Shown here piece after piece: positions 61,074 to 64,000 of a DNA stretch of 64,000 nt (the stretch's first letter is position 1; each line of letters begins with the position of its first letter). A program made the position numbers and the translations under genes. Under the pieces are notes generated by a model. That model was given only the letters and a program-made list of their open reading frames with translations. It ran no database searches and was not told where the DNA came from. Source of the stretch: Pelobates cultripes (lineage: Eukaryota > Chordata > Amphibia > Anura > Pelobatidae); the NCBI GenBank assembly GCA_933207985.1, contig OW240921.1, positions 91,302,925-91,366,924 on the forward strand. The letters run 5' to 3'.

Positions 61074-63064
61074 TTAAAGCAGCCCTGTCATGCCGAGCTT
61101 ACCTTTCCCCAATCGATTCCGCTTCTCTCCCTCTGTCAGGATCTGTTCTTTCTTCCTTTCTGCTCTAGTTTTCTTTAAAACATAAGACAAAGTAGGGACT
61201 ATTTTGTCTTATGGAGGTTTCCTTGGCCAAACCATCTATGACCAGCGGAGGAGCAAAGTGTGCTTTGTTTCCTGTGGTCAGAGCAGATACATTTTCCCAC
61301 AATTCTTACCTTTCCTCCATGATCTTGCGATTCTTCCATAAGTATTCCGGAACGTCCTGTAATTTAGACTGGATGCCAGCGAAACTACAGAATTTCATCC
61401 TTACAGAATGATAACAGTTTGTTCATACATGCTATTCAGGACTTTGTTCGGATCGGAATTTCATTCGAATGAATAAAATTCTGATCCTATTCGTGTTTCA
61501 AGCATCTTGCAGTCGCTTAGTAGATAACTCCCTAATTCCCACGATATCAGGGAGCTATTTACCAAAAGATGACTTAGTATTTGTAAAGTCTGCCCCTACT
61601 CTCTATATTGCTGCTCACAGTTGTATAAAAAAAAAGAAAAAGAAAAACCCTAGTGTCCCTCCTCCCGAGCCCCCACCCGTGCCACGGGGGGACTATTAAA
61701 CTGAAGTGGGGGCCCGAAATAAAAAATAGGGGGGGGGGGATGACACCTATTGTCCTTCCCCCCTGGCCTTCACCCATGAGCTGCGGGTGAGGGCCCTAAA
61801 TAAAAAAATGAAGGGGCAGGGACCTATTGTCCTCCCCCTCTCCCATGAGCGGTGGATGGGGGGGACCTATTGTCTCTCCCCAGCCCCCCACTCATGAACG
61901 GCGGGTGGGGGCCCTAAATAAAAATGGGGGGCGGGGACCTTTTGACCTCCCCCTGGCCCCACCCATGAGCAGTGGGTGGTGGCCCCAAATAAAAATGGGG
62001 GGGAACTATTGTCCCCTCTGGCTCCCACCCATAAGCGGAGGGTGCGGGCCCTAAATGGGGGAGACACCTATTGTCCTCCCCCCGGCCCCCACCCATGAGC
62101 GGCGGGTGGTGGCTAAATGTAACCACCCCCTCCAGATAACTAGGGGTGCCCAAGCCCCTAGTCGCCCCCTCTCTCCCCCCAAAACATTTTTTTTTTAATA
62201 AAGACCTACCCACTCTAAAAATAGTGAGAGGGGAACAAAAAAACTAAATACCTGTAAATAAAAAAATAACTTACCATTTGATGTCTTCTTTTTTCAGCCC
62301 CAAAAAAGACCAAATAAAAATCTATAAATAAATATAACTGTTAATTTTTTTTTAAACCTGACGCTGAAAAAGTAATCCATCTTCACCCAGCGAGTGACAA
62401 TAGGTCCCCCCCACCCCATTGTCATTTACATTTAAGGCCTTCACCCGCCACTCATGGGGAAGGGCCGGGGGAGGACAATAGGCCCCCCCCATTTTCATTT
62501 AGGGCTCCCACCTGCCGCTCATGGGTGGGGGCCAGGGGGAGAGGACAATAGGTCCCCCCCACATTTTCATTTAGGGCTCCCACCCACCGTTCATATTGAC
62601 CCCCATATAGTTAGAGAGGACATGGGGGGCTTAGGAAGTGGCGGCGAGCACTGCTCCCTGACGCTTCTATTTTTACATATTACAAGGAGGGAGTTACGTG
62701 CCGGTAGCTCCCTCCTTGTAATAAACCAAAAGAACTAAGAGGTCTTTGTTCATTCGTTTGAAATATCTATTCATTTATTCGTCCTTCTGACGAATTAATG
62801 AATAGATGAAATTCCCGCTCGAATGCTCAAGTGTTTAACTGGGCATGCACGGGAATTTCACAGCGCTATCTAGTGTGGACAGATGGTGTGTCCCACAGGG
62901 ACTTCATCTACCCACACAAAGATAGCAGCGCCCAGAACCTAGGTCCGGGCAGAAAATAAAGATTAAAAAATAGGCAATATGGGGAGCTTAGGGGCTGACT
63001 AGGGGGACTATTAGATGTAATGGAGTCGGGAGGGGGGGATTCGGCCATGACACTACCACTTTAA
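61074..63064. mobile_element. 2-kb TTAA-flanked element with inverted ends
   Basis: Left end TTAAAGCAGCCCTGTCATGC and right end GCCATGACACTACCACTTTAA are imperfect complements bounded by TTAA, as in T2/Kolobok-like elements. The interior includes the G/C-rich minisatellite arms below and an ATTCGAATGAAT/ATTCATTCGTTT fold-back near 61460 and 62745. No transposase frame. Confidence 0.65.
61660..62610. repeat. G-rich inverted minisatellite arms
   Basis: About six copies of a roughly 70-bp unit (ACCTATTGTCCTCCCCC, CCCACCCATGAGCGGCGGGT, then GGGGCCCTAAATAAAAATGG) lie at 61660-62110. The complement (GACAATAGGTCCCCCC, TCATTTAGGGCTCCCACC) lies at 62396-62600. Many G runs of 4 or more on both strands. 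Open frames are artefacts. Confidence 0.88.
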
Positions 63065-63384
63065 TGCATGCACTTAGTAAAAAATGAATTATTTTCAATG
63101 TATTAAGTTATTATTTTTATGTATAGTTTATTAAAGCTCCACCAAATATAGGAGCCACATGAGATTTTTTCATAAAAAAAACCCCTCCAATAAATCCACA
63201 TCACACAAATATTCCTCAAAATGCCATTTATCAGTAAATTGTAGTAAGAGGTAAAATTAACACATATAATTAGGATATAAATTGTCAAAAACAGAAAATT
63301 TTAATGGCATTATTCTTTTAAATAAATATCACATAATTTCAGCTGTTTTTTTTTTTCTTTAAATAGAAAATCAAGATTTTAAAC
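63065..63384. other. intergenic: nothing recognised
   Basis: AT-rich, no gene. Confidence 0.45.
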
Positions 63385-63392
63385 ATTAACAC

Positions 63393-63755
63393 TAGTGATG
63401 TCCCGAACGGTTCGCCACAGATGGCGAACATATGCTCTGTTCGGTCCGCCCCCTATGTCATCATTGAGTAAACTTTGACCCTGTACCTCACAGTCAGCAG
63501 ACACATTCCAGCCAATCAGCAGCAGACCCTCCCTCCCAGACCCTCCCACCTCCTGGACAGCTCACTAAGAATGCAGCTTCACAATGAATGTAAAATGGAT
63601 GCTGTCCAGGAGGTGGGAGGGTCTGCTGCTGATTGGCTGGAATGTGTCTGCTGACTGTGAGGTACAGGGTCAAAGTTTACTCAATGATGACATAGGGGGC
63701 AGACCGAACAGCGCATATGTTCGCCGTCCGTGGCGAACCGTTCGGGACATCACTA
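63393..63755. mobile_element. Palindromic hAT-type MITE with 8-bp TSD
   Basis: Left end TAGTGATGTCCCGAACGGTT and right end AACCGTTCGGGACATCACTA are exact complements. The perfect 8-bp duplication ATTAACAC flanks it (63385-63392 and 63756-63763). Nearly the whole element is an inverted repeat with arms of about 150 bp. The left arm has an extra tandem CCCTCCCAGA unit. Confidence 0.94.
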
Positions 63756-63763
63756 ATTAACAC

Positions 63764-64000
63764 ATTTTTTTAAAAGAAATCTGTGGTCTTCAAAATAATT
63801 CCTTAAAAAAATAAGAGGGACAATAATTTATAATTTAGGGCCCCACCCTGCAGTCAAAGGCTGGGGGACACTATGTCCACGTCTTCAATTTATTTAAGGG
63901 CACACAAACTGCAGCTACAGGTGGGGGGTGGAGGGTACCCTGTTCATATTGACCCCCTTGGGGTGAGGGGAGAATGGAGGGATTTAGGAAGCAGTGAGGT
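63764..64000. other. intergenic edge: G-rich repeat-like sequence
   Basis: Phrases such as GGGCCCCACCCTGCAGTCAA and CATATTGACCCCCTTGGGGT resemble the interior of the 61074-63064 element, so a second, partial copy may run off the edge. Confidence 0.4.

Noticed and set aside
61827..62738. Pro/Gly-rich open frames on both strands
   Set aside because: They come from the G-rich inverted minisatellite and have no gene-like features.
54751..64000. A neighbouring gene downstream of zbtb40
   Set aside because: I looked for exons with splice sites or known domains on both strands and found only repeats and AT-rich DNA.

Overview
The window is vertebrate genomic DNA, most likely from a frog (anuran). 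That assignment is an inference from the mix of repeats: T2-type TTAA MITEs, DIRS-type tyrosine-recombinase retrotransposons, hAT and piggyBac remnants, CR1/L2-like and restriction-like-endonuclease LINEs, and very repeat-rich introns. No bacterial, organellar or complete viral unit is present, and no tRNA or rRNA gene was recognised.

One real host gene fills the window: zbtb40, on the + strand. I assembled 17 coding exons (6060 to 54750). Each has an AG acceptor and a GT donor, and the phases join into one 4,062-nt reading frame (1,353 residues plus stop). The protein has an N-terminal BTB domain, an acidic/serine-rich linker, a helical middle built from four copies of a two-exon module, 14 candidate zinc fingers and a conserved C-terminal tail. 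Coding starts 57 bases into an exon that opens at 6004. The upstream non-coding exon(s) and the promoter were not found.

Layout. 1-4130: a 49-bp minisatellite with larger internal duplications. 4131-6003: 5' flank with a hAT-like right end and a T2-like MITE. 6004-7083: BTB exon. 7084-20627: intron 1, with a piggyBac C-terminal remnant, two non-autonomous hAT elements with perfect 8-bp target duplications, and a LINE broken by two later insertions. 20628-29148: exons 2-8, with AT arrays and MITEs. 29149-35243: intron 8, holding a decayed 5.3-kb DIRS-like element. 35244-43013: exons 9-13, with an RLE-type LINE and an old DNA transposon in intron 9. 43014-49968: intron 13, a stack of nested insertions including a 4.5-kb element with A1...B1-A2-B2 split direct repeats. 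49969-54750: exons 14-17. 54751-64000: 3' UTR, then intergenic repeats including a solo LTR, MITEs and a palindromic hAT MITE.

The most interesting observation is in the host protein. The region between BTB and zinc fingers consists of four tandem ~110-residue helical repeats, each encoded by a short exon and a long exon with alternating intron phases. Their pattern resembles a death-fold (CARD-like) domain. The second is the split-direct-repeat element in intron 13, which carries an expanded satellite and interrupts a MITE.
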